Below, piece after piece: positions 5,498 to 12,411 of a stretch of 12,468 nucleotides of DNA; the stretch's first letter is position 1; every line of letters starts with the position of its first letter. The DNA comes from an uncultured Odoribacter sp. GTDB taxonomy: Bacteria > Bacteroidota > Bacteroidia > Bacteroidales > Marinifilaceae. The DNA lies in NCBI GenBank assembly GCA_934725835.1, contig CAKVCR010000055.1:1-12468 (forward strand), read 5' to 3'. A program made the position numbers and the translations under genes. Below the pieces are notes generated by a model. The model made no database searches. It saw nothing but the letters and a program-made list of their open reading frames with translations, and was not told where the DNA came from.

Positions 5498-5721
5498 CGC
5501 TTCTTCCTCACTTCTACGAAGACCACGTCCTTGTGGTCGAGTCTGTTGGGTGCGCAGCAGGAGCCTATCTCCTTGAACACGCCTTCGTCCGTGCACTCGT
5601 GGCTGTCGTTGAAGAAGCAGCCCTGGCAGCACTCCATGCCATCCTTGAGCGGAACGGCCATGAGCCTCGTGTTCCTGAAGTCGAACGGCCTGTTCGCCGT
5701 CCTTGTCTTGAATCCTTCCAT
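5485..5721 (-). CDS. Small Cys-rich putative zinc-binding protein (second of a pair)
   Basis: 78 residues from ATG 5721, with AAGGAGG about 10 bases upstream. Cysteines occur at 31, 32, 35, 43, 55 and 56 (CCQGC, HEC, SCC), enough for one or two metal sites, and the segment ends in DHKDVVFVEV. This C-terminal half aligns with the previous operon gene (CCGC ... DHRDVVFKKE), so the two look like a tandem duplication with different N-termini. The layout of a CxGC knuckle followed by D-x-K/R-D-V-V-F recurs in small unnamed phage proteins. Function unknown. Confidence 0.65.
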   Translation of the reverse strand: MEGFKTRTANRPFDFRNTRLMAVPLKDGMECCQGCFFNDSHECTDEGVFKEIGSCCAPNRLDHKDVVFVEVRKKRWEM

Positions 5722-5723
5722 GG

Positions 5724-5921
5724 TCAATCGACCTCCTTCTTGAACACCACATCCCTGTGGTCCTTCCTCTTGGCCTTGGCGCAGCTGAGCTCGAAGCACC
5801 CGTCCGAACGCTTGAGGTCGCATCCACAGCAGGCGGAGCCCTCCGTATCCTCTATGCAGCGATAGCGGCAGCCATCGACCGCCACGCATTTCCCTATGTC
5901 TATGTGTCTAAGCCTTTTCAT
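5724..5921 (-). CDS. Small Cys-rich putative zinc-binding protein (first of a pair)
   Basis: 65 residues from ATG 5921, with a strong GGAGG 6 bases upstream. Eight cysteines (12, 18, 22, 31, 32, 34, 42, 47) suggest two metal-binding clusters. The C-terminal part (CCGC ... CAKAKRKDHRDVVFKKE) is related to the next gene, 2 bases downstream. It is basic overall and could touch nucleic acid, but no known fold is recognised. Confidence 0.65.
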   Translation of the reverse strand: MKRLRHIDIGKCVAVDGCRYRCIEDTEGSACCGCDLKRSDGCFELSCAKAKRKDHRDVVFKKEVD

Positions 5922-5934
5922 TGCAGACCTCCGT

Positions 5935-6102
5935 TCATTTCCTCAGAGAGCATCCGTAGCAGACGATGCCTACCAGTTCGAAGGCAATGACCGCAGCCAC
6001 TGCGCTCTGGTTGCAGATTCCGACCGCATAGGCTACGGCCAGCATCAATGACGATGCCAAAGCCGCGAATGCGGCCAGCCTGAATAGAAAACGTTTCTTC
6101 AT
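5935..6102 (-). CDS. Small two-helix membrane protein
   Basis: 55 residues from ATG 6102, preceded by GAGGA with 7-base spacing; an in-frame TTG at 6120 is less likely. A basic MKKRFLFR start is followed by two hydrophobic segments (FAALASSLMLAVAYAVGI and AVAAVIAFELVGIVCYG) joined by a short polar turn, then a basic LRK end. It is probably an inner-membrane hairpin with both ends in the cytosol. In position it could resemble the small host-directed genes that follow gene B in Mu, but no function can be assigned. Confidence 0.6.
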   Translation of the reverse strand: MKKRFLFRLAAFAALASSLMLAVAYAVGICNQSAVAAVIAFELVGIVCYGCSLRK

Positions 6103-6128
6103 CGTTGAATCCTCATTCAAAGAAGACC

Positions 6129-6761
6129 TCAGAACAGCGAAGGCTGTTCCTCTTGGATCCTCGTTTCACCCACAGCATCGAACGGCACGGGCAGGTTCAC
6201 CACCTCGCACGACACAAGCCAGTCGTACATCTCCGGCCATGGAACAATGTCGTCCCAACGGCACCCGAAGGTCTGCCTTACGAGCAGGGAGGGAACCCCT
6301 AGGATCCCCGCCCATTCGCCTGCGGAAGCCTCCTGTGGAAGCGGCAGTCTCTGGAGCAGATACCAGTCCACCGGAGCGGTCTCCTCCTTTCCGGAAAGGC
6401 CGTCATATGACCTTCTTCCCTTGGGAAGTCTGCCGTGCGGCATATTCGACAGGTAGATGTAGAGGGCCGTGCGTCCGGGGTCGTAGTCCCTTGAACCGTC
6501 CAGCTCCTCGAAGTCCCCGCTCTTGTTCTCAAGATAGTCCAGGTAGTCCAGGACCGCGGAGTAGGGGACTCTGTACTCTTCGCCCAGCTTCAGTGCATCC
6601 AGATGGTAGGTGGCCGTTATGGCATAGCGGACCTCGAACGGGCTTCTGCCTGTCATCGAGGCCACCTGGCTTATGCTGTAGAAGAGTTTTCCTTCCCTTG
6701 CCTTGAGCATAAGCATCTCCCTTGCTGAGAGGGATGAGCTGACGAAGAGATCCGGTTGCAT
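6129..6761 (-). CDS. HTH-containing phage protein with clamp-binding-like motifs at both termini
   Basis: 210 residues from ATG 6761, with GGAGG upstream; it starts 2 bases after the DUF3164 gene ends. Residues ~27-75 form a MerR/excisionase-like helix-turn-helix (FYSISQVASMTGRSPFEVRYAI, then a wing EEYRVPYSAVLDYL). The middle contains SRDYDPGRTALYIYLS, and the C-terminal third is Trp-rich. The protein begins MQPDLF and ends EEQPSLF. Both pentapeptides match the bacterial sliding-clamp binding pattern (Q-x-S/D-L-F), a match that is rare by chance at both ends. In a replicative transposon this could link the element to the host replication machinery. The protein family itself is not recognised. 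Confidence 0.6.
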   Translation of the reverse strand: MQPDLFVSSSLSAREMLMLKAREGKLFYSISQVASMTGRSPFEVRYAITATYHLDALKLGEEYRVPYSAVLDYLDYLENKSGDFEELDGSRDYDPGRTALYIYLSNMPHGRLPKGRRSYDGLSGKEETAPVDWYLLQRLPLPQEASAGEWAGILGVPSLLVRQTFGCRWDDIVPWPEMYDWLVSCEVVNLPVPFDAVGETRIQEEQPSLF

Positions 6762-6763
6762 CG

Positions 6764-7408
6764 TCAGACCTCCGTTCCCGGAAGTGCGTCCTTGTCGTGG
6801 ATGGTCGAGAAGTTGAGGTTCTTGGTGAACCACTGCTCGCCCTTCTTCTCGTAGAACGATATGCAGCGGCAGGTGAGGGTGGTGGTCACGGAGTCGTCTA
6901 TGATCTCCATGGCGCGTCTCCATCTGTCGTCGTCTATGTCGTAGGTCTTGAGCTCAAGAAGCCTCTTGGCATCGTAGCGGTTCTGGTTGAGCTGGAACGC
7001 ACCTGTGACGATGGCCTTGATGCCGTCCGATGCGGAGCTGAGCTCCGAGTTCAGGTACTCGTCTATGAGCGACTTGGCCAGTCCTATCTCAGGGGCTATG
7101 TCCATGGTGGTGGAGTAGTAGACCTTTATCTTCCTGGAGCCGTCGTAGTTCGTGAACGTATAGTTCCCCTTCTCGTTGCGAAGCTCCACACCGTAGACCT
7201 CTGCTCCGGTTTCAAGGTATGCCTCTATGTCCTCGAAGCATGTCTGCTTCACCTGTTTCATCAACGACTCCAAGGCACCTATGCCGGAGAACGTCCTCTC
7301 CACCATCTGGTCCCTGAGTGCATCCAGCGGCTTCACGCTGCTTTCCGGAACCAGTCTGCCTCTGCTGTTCTCGACCAGAACCTTTCCATCGACCTTATGT
7401 CTCTTCAT
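6764..7408 (-). CDS. DUF3164 family Mu-like phage protein
   Basis: 214 residues from ATG 7408, sharing ATGA with the end of the GemA-like gene. It matches what I know of the DUF3164 family: RGRLVPESSVKPLDALRDQMV near the N-terminus (residues 16-36), AEVYGVELRNEKGNYTFTNYDG (69-90), IDEYLN, a GAFQLNQNRYDAKRLLELK helix and YDIDDDRWRRAMEIIDDS (156-173). Family members are found in the early region of Mu-like phages between the transposition genes and the late activator. Their function is not established. The length is normal for the family and no lesions are seen. Confidence 0.85.
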   Translation of the reverse strand: MKRHKVDGKVLVENSRGRLVPESSVKPLDALRDQMVERTFSGIGALESLMKQVKQTCFEDIEAYLETGAEVYGVELRNEKGNYTFTNYDGSRKIKVYYSTTMDIAPEIGLAKSLIDEYLNSELSSASDGIKAIVTGAFQLNQNRYDAKRLLELKTYDIDDDRWRRAMEIIDDSVTTTLTCRCISFYEKKGEQWFTKNLNFSTIHDKDALPGTEV

Positions 7409-7896
7409 CTTGCATCTCCTTCGCCTGCCTTCAGGCGTTCGTATTTCGCTGTCCTGTGGATGAACCCGAACACATCCCTAAGCTCCTCGTAGGAGCATTC
7501 GCCTATGCCCCCACGGCCGTATTTCCTTCCAACGTAGCCGTCAAGCCGCTGTCTCCAACGCTCACCAAGGAGCCTTTGGCCTTCCTTCTCGACCACGAAC
7601 AGCTGCTGCGTTGCGGTCCTCTTCCTGGCATCGCCTGGCCTGAGGTTGGAGAACCCTGCCTTGTCGAACACGTCCATGACCCTCTGCAGCCCCGCCGTGT
7701 CGATCATTGAGCAGGTGTCCGCACCTCCCATGGCCTCAAGGATGCTTCTGTACCAGAACTCCGGCATCCTCTGGGTCCTTGCCCCGCACACAGGACAGAC
7801 CTTCGAGAACGACACCCGTCCGCAGTTGCAGGTCATTGCCTTGCCTCTGGCCACATGGATCATCTTTATGAGGGTGGTCCTTCTGTTTCCTTCCAT
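7405..7896 (-). CDS. gemA: GemA-like regulatory protein (DUF1018 type) with a zinc-ribbon insertion
   Basis: 163 residues from ATG 7896, with an excellent AAGGAGG site. The start RRTTLIKMIHVARGKA corresponds to the opening helix of GemA/gp16-type proteins. After residue 20 there is an inserted knuckle, CNC-x8-CPVC (Cys23, 25, 34, 37), typical of a zinc ribbon, before the helices resume (EFWYRSILEAMGG, then LQRVMDVFDKAGF). The C-terminal part (QQLFVVEKEGQRLLGERWRQRLDGYVGRKYG ... EELRDVFGFIHRT) follows the usual layout. In Mu, GemA affects host gene expression and DNA topology. A GemA call on pattern alone is reasonable but not certain. The gene overlaps its upstream neighbour by 1 base and its downstream neighbour by 4. 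Confidence 0.65.
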   Translation of the reverse strand: MEGNRRTTLIKMIHVARGKAMTCNCGRVSFSKVCPVCGARTQRMPEFWYRSILEAMGGADTCSMIDTAGLQRVMDVFDKAGFSNLRPGDARKRTATQQLFVVEKEGQRLLGERWRQRLDGYVGRKYGRGGIGECSYEELRDVFGFIHRTAKYERLKAGEGDAR

Positions 7897-8360
7897 CACT
7901 TCCTCCTTGTAATGGGCCTTGAGTTGGGGTTCCCGCCCACCATCGTCCAGACGGCGGGGGCTCCCCTTAGGGACGCTCCGCTCTTGACTGCAAGGCCTTT
8001 GCTGCACCATCGGGCCAGAGTCCTCTGGGCGTAGCTCCACGTTATGTCGGCGGCTCTGCAGAGTTCGTCGAGCTTGAACGACTTCAGCAGGCAGGCCGCC
8101 TTCCAGGCTCTGTCCGCTTGGCTTCCATGCGGATCCGGTGCACCTTCGCGGTAGGAGACCATCCCGTCCACGTTCTCCAATACTCCTTGGTTCTTCAGGT
8201 TCCTGAGCGTGTGGTTGAAGGTCTCGGTCTCCACATCGGGGAAGATCGAACGCAGCTCCTCCTTGGAGATGGAACCCTTGCCCTTGACGCACTTGTGGAT
8301 CTGTCTGGAAAGGATGGGCGTCCCGAACAGCACCGCACGCGCCTTGCTATCTAACGCCAT
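7896..8360 (-). CDS. Double winged-helix DNA-binding-like phage protein
   Basis: 154 residues from ATG 8360, preceded by AGGTGGTG; it overlaps the MuB-like gene by 14 bases and the GemA-like gene by 1. Two similar winged-helix-like units are visible. Residues ~18-72 (GKGSISKEELRSIF, FNHTLRNLKNQGVLENVDGMVSYRE) have a recognition-type helix and a wing. Residues ~85-142 (ACLLKSFKLDELCRAADITWSYAQRTLARWCSKGLAVKSG) repeat the pattern. This suggests a DNA-binding regulator or accessory factor of transposition. In Mu the genes just after B include kil and gam, but nothing here resembles Gam. No named family was recognised. Confidence 0.6.
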   Translation of the reverse strand: MALDSKARAVLFGTPILSRQIHKCVKGKGSISKEELRSIFPDVETETFNHTLRNLKNQGVLENVDGMVSYREGAPDPHGSQADRAWKAACLLKSFKLDELCRAADITWSYAQRTLARWCSKGLAVKSGASLRGAPAVWTMVGGNPNSRPITRRK

Positions 8361-9267
8361 CGCGCACCACCTTCTCGTCCACCTGCGTCAGTCCGTTGGC
8401 GTTCATGAAACGGACTATGTGCTGCGCATCGTTCACCATGACCCTGAAGTCCCCTCTGCAGGACCTTAGGAGCATCTGCTGTATCTCCATCCTGCCCACG
8501 AGGTCCAATCCAATGGCCTCCTTCCAGTAGAGCGCTATGTCCACGCATGAAAGAGGGGAGAACTCCACCCTTGGCTTGCGCATCCTGGACTCCAGTCGAG
8601 GCTCCGTGTGTATCTTCGTCAGCAGTGCTGGTTCGCCTATGAGCAGCAGTGGAAGGCCGCAGTATTCGTTCAGCCCCCTGAGCGCCTCGAGCAGCCTCAC
8701 CGGCATCCTGTCCGCTTCGTCCACGACGAGGAGCTTCCTGTAGACCGCCGCCGCATCCTTGATCGCGTCCTTGATGTCTATGAAGGAGCGCCTCGTCTCG
8801 CCCGTCATGCTGCGAAGCGCATCCCTTATGAGCCCCGTTATGGAGTAGCCGTCCATGTAGAGGATGTACGTGGCCCTGTCGTTGGAGGCGCAGAAGTGCT
8901 TGATGGTCGTGGTCTTGCCGTACCCGGCCTTGCCAGTGCAGACCCCAATGGATGCGTTGAGGGTCGAGCGAGGGTTCAGCAGGTCGTCCGCCAGCGCATC
9001 CAGAGCCATGACGTTGTTCGTGCGGACGAACATCGTGTCGTCTATCTCTATCGGCTGCCTCTCGTGCGCCGGAAGGAGCTGCGCCTGCTCGTGCGTGAGC
9101 CTTCCGTCCCTGACCATGGCCTCTATGGTCCTCTTCTCCCATGCCTCCCAGTTGGGGTATTCGTGGTCCTTCACCTTGCTGACGGTGGCTTTGCTGCAGC
9201 CCATCAGATCCGCGACTTCACCCAGGGACATCCCTGTCGTCTCCAATGCCTTCTTCAATTCGATCAT
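8347..9267 (-). CDS. MuB-like AAA+ ATPase, transposition target-DNA activator
   Basis: 306 residues from ATG 9267, which overlaps the transposase stop by 4 bases (ATGA); an upstream in-frame extension has no support. Residues ~12-34 form a helix-turn-helix (SLGEVADLMGCSKATVSKVK), as in MuB. The AAA core has Walker A GKAGYGKTT (112-120), Walker B LLVVDEAD (179-186) and a sensor-I-like LLLIGEP (207-213), then EPRLESRMRK with candidate Arg-finger residues. The C-terminal helical domain (SCRGDFRVMVNDAQHIVRFM) matches the family. MuB polymerises on target DNA, delivers it to the transposase and gives target immunity. Length is close to the 312 residues of Mu B. No damage is seen. Confidence 0.92.
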   Translation of the reverse strand: MIELKKALETTGMSLGEVADLMGCSKATVSKVKDHEYPNWEAWEKRTIEAMVRDGRLTHEQAQLLPAHERQPIEIDDTMFVRTNNVMALDALADDLLNPRSTLNASIGVCTGKAGYGKTTTIKHFCASNDRATYILYMDGYSITGLIRDALRSMTGETRRSFIDIKDAIKDAAAVYRKLLVVDEADRMPVRLLEALRGLNEYCGLPLLLIGEPALLTKIHTEPRLESRMRKPRVEFSPLSCVDIALYWKEAIGLDLVGRMEIQQMLLRSCRGDFRVMVNDAQHIVRFMNANGLTQVDEKVVRDGVR

Positions 9268-11336
9268 GCCCTGATCCCCCTTGCCTTTATCTCTTTTTCC
9301 AGGAACGTCCACCTCTGGACGTTCTCCAGGTATTCAGTCTCCTTCCTGTAGGTGCGGACGAACTCCTTGTCTTCGTCCGACATGTGCTCCATGTTCCCGT
9401 TGAGCACCATGTGCAGGCACCATTCGTAGCGCTCCCAGCCATGTGCGAAGTAGGCCGGCCTCATGGGTATGGCCTTCTTGGGCTCAGGCAGCGCCCTTGG
9501 TACCGGATGCTGCTCCTCGATGACCACATGCGGGCCGTCCGGCCTGTAGATGACGTCCCCGACCATTGCGGTGGCCACCTTGAAGGCCCGCCTCACGGCG
9601 CGCATCTGCTCCCGCTTTCTGGCCATGTTCTCCCTGAGGGCCGCCTCGTCCAGCATGACCGCCGCCGTGTCGTCAAGCAGCAGGGGTCTCCATGGCTCCG
9701 TGGAGCCGGGAACCCTCACGATGATGTAGGACGGGTCCCATGGACTGTAGCGCACGTCCAGCGTCTCTCCGTCGTGGTTCCAGACGCCCGTGTCGTCCAC
9801 CTGTCCGCCCGTTACCGTGAGCGTGGGGCCTCTGTAGTAGCGGCCGTTGACCGAGACGAAGCCGTTTCTGGCGATGCGCCTCGTGCGGGACATCATGATG
9901 CAGTCCACGTCCAAGTCCGTGAGCCTGCGGTTCTCCCTCCAGCCCATCTCCTTCCTCTTGGCCAGATAGTCCCTGGGGGACATCCCCAACGTGGAGTGGA
10001 CGGTGGTCTCGTACTTCTCGAAGCACTCCGCAAGCGCCTGTGCGAAGCCGTATATGTCAAGCAGCGCATGGCTGTCCTTGTCCCTCTGGAGCCTTGCCGC
10101 CTCGACTTCGTTCTCCGCTGCGGATGCGCCCGGTGTGGCCGCATGGCCGGGGAGGTTCATCTTCCTGAGCATCTCCTCGATGGTCCTGAAGAACCTCTCT
10201 ATGTCCTTGGCCTTCGCGTTCTTCACCTGTGCGAAGACCCTGCGGTAGGATTCGGGGGAGGGTCCTGCGTCCACCACGGATCCGTCCTCCCGCTCTATCG
10301 AGTAGCGGCCCGCCATTGTCCTGTCCAGCTCGCATATGTCGTTCATGCCGGCACCTGCGTGCATGAGGTCGTCTATGACCTGCTCGGTCGCCTTTGAGCA
10401 CTCCGGCTTTCCGTTGTCGTTGTAGGTGTTCTCGAACAGTCCGTAGCGCATGATCCCGTTTCTCAGGCTCTCCTTGACCGTGTCCGCCGTGTAGGCGCGG
10501 GTCTCCAGCGCTATGCCGTAGACCACCTTGGTGCACATGTCCAGCCAGCAGTAGCACTCGGGCCTGAGTATGACGCCCTTCTCGTAGTCCGCTATCCAGT
10601 AGTCGAATATGTGCTGGTCTCCTATGACGATCTGCATGGGCCTTAAGGCCTTGCAGTCCCTCTTTATATAGAAGTAGTTGTCCATGGCGCGCCTTCCGCC
10701 CACGGAGAAGTCCAGAAGCTGCCTGTCCATCCCTCCAAGGATCGCGAACGCCGTGCTTCTGGAGCCTATGCGCCAGCCTTCCTCACGGGCCTTGTCCACG
10801 AGGTGCTCCCAAGCGCTCTGCTTGGTGCAGAACCCAGTCTCCCTGAGGGTCTTGAGCATGTAGCCCTTCATCCATGAGACGGCCTCTTCGTCGAAGCTGC
10901 GGTTGGAGCCTTTCCTTGGAGCCGTGGCTATTACGCCGGTCCTTGCGAACTCCTTCTCGTAGCGCCTTACGGTGGCCTCCGATATCCCGAAGAAGAACGC
11001 CACGGAGCCGTACCATTCCCCTTTGGAGACCCCAATGGGGATGTTGCGAAGCCTGTCCAGCACGCGCAGCTTCTGCCTCTCCTTGTCCGTGGCCCTGCCT
11101 CCCAACGCCTGGAAGCTTGCAAGCGCATCCGCTCCCGTGGACTCCACGGGGGTGAGGGCCTTGGTCTGGACCGATGCCTTTGCAGGGAGTGCGTCCTTTG
11201 GTACGGAGTCCGAGTCGTAGAGCCTGGAGCGTCCGTCCTTCATGGTCCAGCGTATGCGACCTTCGCTTGCGAGCCTTTGGACGTAGCGCACGCTCCATCC
11301 CATCCTCTTGGCCAGTTCCTTCGCCGTCATCCACAT
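9264..11336 (-). CDS. MuA-like DDE transposase
   Basis: 690 residues from ATG 11336, behind GGAGG; Mu A has 663. The N-terminal 50 residues form a MerR/excisionase-type winged helix (AKELAKRMGWSVRYVQRLASEGRIRW), in the place where Mu A has its enhancer-binding domain. Residues ~84-200 contain two further helix-turn-helix units (SVAFFFGISEATVRRYEKEF) that would bind the end repeats. The RNase H-like core has Asp240 (VIGDQHIFD), Asp307 (YNDNGKPE) and Glu380 (DIERFFRT). The first two are 67 residues apart, exactly as Asp269 and Asp336 in Mu A. A beta-barrel-like region follows, then a long C-terminal tail where Mu A contacts MuB and ClpX. All catalytic residues are present, so the enzyme is probably active. 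Confidence 0.95.
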   Translation of the reverse strand: MWMTAKELAKRMGWSVRYVQRLASEGRIRWTMKDGRSRLYDSDSVPKDALPAKASVQTKALTPVESTGADALASFQALGGRATDKERQKLRVLDRLRNIPIGVSKGEWYGSVAFFFGISEATVRRYEKEFARTGVIATAPRKGSNRSFDEEAVSWMKGYMLKTLRETGFCTKQSAWEHLVDKAREEGWRIGSRSTAFAILGGMDRQLLDFSVGGRRAMDNYFYIKRDCKALRPMQIVIGDQHIFDYWIADYEKGVILRPECYCWLDMCTKVVYGIALETRAYTADTVKESLRNGIMRYGLFENTYNDNGKPECSKATEQVIDDLMHAGAGMNDICELDRTMAGRYSIEREDGSVVDAGPSPESYRRVFAQVKNAKAKDIERFFRTIEEMLRKMNLPGHAATPGASAAENEVEAARLQRDKDSHALLDIYGFAQALAECFEKYETTVHSTLGMSPRDYLAKRKEMGWRENRRLTDLDVDCIMMSRTRRIARNGFVSVNGRYYRGPTLTVTGGQVDDTGVWNHDGETLDVRYSPWDPSYIIVRVPGSTEPWRPLLLDDTAAVMLDEAALRENMARKREQMRAVRRAFKVATAMVGDVIYRPDGPHVVIEEQHPVPRALPEPKKAIPMRPAYFAHGWERYEWCLHMVLNGNMEHMSDEDKEFVRTYRKETEYLENVQRWTFLEKEIKARGIRA

Positions 11337-11593
11337 AGCGGGCCCTCCAGCCTTCTTCTAAAGTCCTCGTAGAAGCGCTGCGCCTGGGATTCGAAGCCCT
11401 CCCAGGATGCGAAGCCAAGCTGATGGGCCATCTCCTCCTGGAGCCTTCTGGATTTCCTTCTTCCAAGAAGCAGCTCCTTTATGAGGTTGTTGGAGCATCC
11501 CAGCCTGTCCGCAAGGTCCGTGAACGTGGAGCCTTCGCTCTTGAGGATGAGGTACGCATACGAGTGCAGCGCAGTGTCTCTAGAGCTCTTCAT
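11327..11593 (-). CDS. Ner-like small HTH regulator
   Basis: 88 residues from ATG 11593, with GGAGG 6 bases upstream. It overlaps the membrane peptide gene before it by 14 bases and the transposase gene after it by 10. A helix-turn-helix is visible at ~20-45 (GSTFTDLADRLGCSNNLIKELLLGRRKSRR), followed by EEMAHQLGFASWEGFESQAQ. In Mu the small HTH protein Ner sits directly before gene A and represses early transcription. The same position and size make a Ner-type role likely, although sequence similarity to Ner itself is not obvious to me. Confidence 0.6.
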   Translation of the reverse strand: MKSSRDTALHSYAYLILKSEGSTFTDLADRLGCSNNLIKELLLGRRKSRRLQEEMAHQLGFASWEGFESQAQRFYEDFRRRLEGPLCG

Positions 11594-11717
11594 CGTCGTC
11601 CTCCATCAGTCCCTTGAGCACGATGCGCGCCGTGTGGACCGTGAGCGATATGAGCACGCCCACTATTGCTCCGCAGAGGAGCAGTACCCCTATGTATGCC
11701 GCATATTTCAATTCCAT
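11580..11717 (-). CDS. Small single-span membrane peptide
   Basis: 45 residues from ATG 11717, with AAGGAG 8 bases upstream. One hydrophobic helix (YAAYIGVLLLCGAIVGVLISL) is followed by a short basic stretch and an acidic end (LMEDDDEEL). The strong ribosome site and the overlap with the Ner-like gene support it as real. It is probably anchored in the cytoplasmic membrane. Function unknown. Confidence 0.6.
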   Translation of the reverse strand: MELKYAAYIGVLLLCGAIVGVLISLTVHTARIVLKGLMEDDDEEL

Positions 11718-11739
11718 TGGATTTCTCCTTGTGTTGCCA

Positions 11740-11751
11740 TCGCTTCGGCGA
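11740..11751 (+). promoter_or_regulatory. UUCG-loop hairpin between divergent starts
   Basis: TCGC-TTCG-GCGA forms a 4-bp stem with the very stable UUCG tetraloop on the plus strand, in the 51-base gap between the minus-strand peptide gene (start 11717) and the plus-strand gene (start 11769). No good promoter was recognised in this gap. A role in RNA processing or translation is only a suggestion. Confidence 0.3.
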
Positions 11752-11768
11752 GGGTGTAGACTGATTCC

Positions 11769-12227
11769 ATGAAAAGGAAGATTCCCAAGAACATATTGAA
11801 CAGAATGGTCACGTTCATGTTCCCTTCGTTCGAACCCGCATGGAACGATGGGACTCCGAGCCTTGAAGAGCTGCATTCGTGGGATGGCGGAGGGGTGAGT
11901 CTCGAACATTCACCGGAAGAGCATGTCGTGTACTTCACCATCAGAAGGGCCTTGGAGAAGTATCCAGTCAGCTCGGACATCGAGTTCAACGAACTCAAGC
12001 CTGCAGAAAGGGAGGCCTTCGAAATGTGGTACAGGAAGGCTTTGAAGAAGTTTTGCGTGCTGTGTCTTTGCCATGAATATCCTTCGGAAGGAATCAGGTA
12101 TTCGTATGCCACGTCAGCCCTCCTTGACCCCGATACGTTCTTCATGACGTTTGGAAGACCCTGGAAGGATCCCTTCTCCCACACTTCCATACCCGGTTTC
12201 TATCAGGAACATGACGACCGTCCATAG
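11769..12227 (+). CDS. Unknown protein encoded antisense within the element's operon
   Basis: 152 residues on the plus strand, opposite to all neighbouring element genes. Its codons fit the local bias and the product looks natural: a basic start (MKRKIPKNILNRM), then WNDGTPSLEELHSWDGG, a helix VVYFTIRRALEKYP, and an amphipathic KPAEREAFEMWYRKALKKF followed by CLCHEYP. No family was recognised. The ATG at 11769 has no close Shine-Dalgarno sequence (AGGG is 14 bases away), and a stop just upstream excludes a longer form. Its last 114 bases overlap the end of the minus-strand gene 12114-12386. In Mu the divergent gene in this region is the repressor, but this protein has no clear DNA-binding motif. 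A lysogeny or host-directed function is possible. Confidence 0.6.
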   Translation: MKRKIPKNILNRMVTFMFPSFEPAWNDGTPSLEELHSWDGGGVSLEHSPEEHVVYFTIRRALEKYPVSSDIEFNELKPAEREAFEMWYRKALKKFCVLCLCHEYPSEGIRYSYATSALLDPDTFFMTFGRPWKDPFSHTSIPGFYQEHDDRP

Positions 12228-12386
12228 GTCGTCCAACTTCCTTTCCTCTTTGACAAGCTCGTCGTAGGTCTTCCCCTCGCTTCGCATCTTCGATTCGACG
12301 AAGGCGATGGTATAGACCTTGTGCAGCAGCTTCTCCATGGTCTTCGCCTGCCTGTTCGTCAGACGGATCCTTCTTGGTCCTTTCAT
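12114..12386 (-). CDS. Unknown small phage protein
   Basis: 90 residues from ATG 12386, with AAAGGAG about 7 bases upstream, a strong ribosome site that supports the start. The first 65 residues are helical and charged (RLTNRQAKTMEKLLHKVYTIAFVESKM, KTYDELVKEERKLDDLWTVVMFLIETG); the last 25 are polar and could be a tail shaped by the overlapping antisense gene. No known domain is recognised. It begins 25 bases after the stop of the previous gene. Confidence 0.55.
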   Translation of the reverse strand: MKGPRRIRLTNRQAKTMEKLLHKVYTIAFVESKMRSEGKTYDELVKEERKLDDLWTVVMFLIETGYGSVGEGILPGSSKRHEERIGVKEG

Positions 12387-12411
12387 ATGTTTCTCCTTTG
12401 CCTTTGGTTTC

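Noticed and set aside
8351..9142. Alternative minus-strand frame of 263 codons overlapping the MuB-like gene
   Set aside because: It is a +1 shadow: His/Arg/Gly-rich without domain motifs, whereas the other frame has Walker A, Walker B and an HTH.
9246..10397. Long plus-strand open frame (383 codons) opposite the transposase
   Set aside because: It has repetitive V/L/R/H-rich composition typical of the antisense of GC-rich coding DNA and no ribosome site, and it lies wholly under the well-supported DDE transposase and its C-terminal tail.
11708..12190. Minus-strand open frame opposite the 152-aa gene
   Set aside because: Serine-rich shadow with no ribosome site at its start; the plus-strand frame has the natural composition and codon bias. 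The small peptide at 11580-11717 is in a different frame and has its own AAGGAG.
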